Shown in pieces: positions 5,168 to 5,770 of a DNA stretch of 5,770 nucleotides (its first letter is position 1; every line of letters begins with the position of its first letter). Where the stretch lies: contig CATXYA010000139.1 in assembly GCA_958403605.1 (NCBI GenBank), forward strand, positions 1-5,770, given 5' to 3'. Position numbers and translations under genes: made by a program. Source of the stretch: an uncultured Oscillospiraceae bacterium (lineage in GTDB: Bacteria > Bacillota > Clostridia > Oscillospirales > Ruminococcaceae). The notes under the pieces were generated by a model. The model worked only from the letters and a program-made list of their open reading frames with translations, had not been told where the DNA came from and did no database searches.

Positions 5168-5770
5168 AGCTCCACCTCCCTGCGCCTTGTCACCAAAACC
5201 TGCAGCCCCGCCACCACGGCGATCAGTATGCTGAACAGCACCGCTTTGGCGGACGCATAAGAAATGGCGTCGCGCTTGAAGGCGTCCAGATAGATCTGGA
5301 ACGAAAGCGACTGCGTGGTGCCGAAGGGGCCGCCGTTGGTCAGCGAATAGTTGAGGTCAAAGGATTTGAACCCGTTCACCAGCGTCAGGAACAGGCAGAT
5401 GGTCACCGAAGAGCGGATCATCGGCAGCTTCACGCGGAAAAACGTCTGCACCGGGCCCGCGCCGTCGATGGTGGCCGCCTCCACGATCTCCTGCGGCACG
5501 CCCTGCAGCCCCGTGAGGTAGATGAGCATATAATACCCCGTCATCTGCCATACCGAGACGATGATGATGGCCGCAAACGCCAGGTCCGGATAGGACATCC
5601 AGTCCTTCTGCAGGCCCTCGATGCCCAGCCAGTTGCCCAGCATGGGAAACAGGTGCACCACAATGAAGTTCCACAAATAACCGCTGGTGACCGAGCTGAT
5701 GACCATCGGCGTGAAAAAGGCGGCGCGCAGCAGCCCGCGGGCGGGGATCTTCGCGTTCAGGCCCACCGCC
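5164..5770 (-). CDS. Carbohydrate ABC transporter permease, MalF/UgpA type, C-terminal about 200 residues (5' end beyond the window)
   Basis: First membrane subunit of the sugar ABC importer. The reading frame is already open at the right edge, so the N-terminal roughly 90-100 residues are missing; a GTG at 5766 is internal and not a start. Visible family features are KIPARGLLRAAFFTPMVIS at the start of a membrane segment and SGYLWNFIV after it. Next comes the hydrophobic run LAFAAIIIVSVWQMTGYYML. The EAA loop follows as EIVEAATIDGAGPVQTFF (Glu of EAA at 5481-5479). LTNGGPFGTTQSLSFQIY and YASAKAVLFSILIAVV form the typical C-terminal end of UgpA/MalF-like permeases. It ends RRREVEL with TGA at 5166-5164, overlapping the second permease by four bases. 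Its role is to form the transport channel with that protein. A solute-binding protein gene would normally stand just upstream, beyond the right edge. Confidence 0.95.
   Translation of the reverse strand, partial: AVGLNAKIPARGLLRAAFFTPMVISSVTSGYLWNFIVVHLFPMLGNWLGIEGLQKDWMSYPDLAFAAIIIVSVWQMTGYYMLIYLTGLQGVPQEIVEAATIDGAGPVQTFFRVKLPMIRSSVTICLFLTLVNGFKSFDLNYSLTNGGPFGTTQSLSFQIYLDAFKRDAISYASAKAVLFSILIAVVAGLQVLVTRRREVEL
5174..5180 (-). promoter_or_regulatory. Strong Shine-Dalgarno site for the GTG-started second permease
   Basis: The minus strand reads GCAGGGAGGTGGAGCT before GTG at 5167. GGGAGGT, close to the ideal anti-16S sequence, ends six bases from the start. It decides in favour of the GTG start, as no ATG lies nearby in frame. 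It sits in the last codons of the first permease, consistent with coupled translation giving equal amounts of both subunits. Confidence 0.8.

Noticed and set aside
4301..5260. 319-codon plus-strand open frame over the second permease
   Set aside because: Extremely His/Gln/Arg-rich product, as expected from the antisense of a hydrophobic membrane protein; the permease on the minus strand is certain.

Overview
The window is a single, densely packed operon fragment. Six genes lie on the minus strand, so transcription runs from right to left, and they cover nearly every base. By eye the DNA is GC-rich (roughly above 60%, not computed). Start sites carry good Shine-Dalgarno sequences (GGGAGGT, GAGGAG, AGAAGG), and junctions are 11-32 bases apart or overlap by 4 bases. 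The proteins resemble those of Gram-positive anaerobes, and the predicted cytoplasmic enzymes are cysteine-rich. A high-GC Clostridia-type gut anaerobe (Oscillospiraceae or Christensenellales-like) is my best inference. There is no rRNA or marker gene to confirm it.

Layout in transcription order: (1) 5770-5164, the C-terminal two thirds of a MalF/UgpA-type sugar ABC permease, cut by the window edge; (2) 5167-4328, a MalG/UgpE-type partner permease that starts with GTG inside the previous stop codon; (3) 4325-3435, an alpha/beta-hydrolase of the HGGG / GTSAGG esterase type; (4) 3416-2631, a YdjC/ChbG-family carbohydrate deacetylase; (5) 2598-1777, an MBL-fold metallo-hydrolase; (6) 1765-1, the first 588 residues of a glycoside hydrolase family 65 (GH65) disaccharide phosphorylase, cut by the left edge. 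The GH65 gene is the largest feature in the window.

Taken together, this looks like a pathway for importing and breaking down a decorated alpha-glucoside. A CUT1-type ABC transporter would bring in a small oligosaccharide or glycoside. A cytoplasmic esterase and a deacetylase would remove acyl or N-acetyl groups. The GH65 enzyme would split the alpha-glucosidic bond with phosphate to give beta-glucose 1-phosphate. The MBL protein has no obvious place and could be an esterase, lactonase or thioesterase for a released group. The GH65 sequence lacks the acceptor-site loop I associate with maltose phosphorylases, so the substrate is probably not maltose, but it cannot be named from sequence alone. 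The solute-binding protein, any regulator, the ATPase and a beta-phosphoglucomutase are not in the window.

I see no RNA genes, mobile elements, CRISPR arrays, promoters or terminators. Very long plus-strand open frames (up to 611 codons) are antisense shadows caused by the high GC content.
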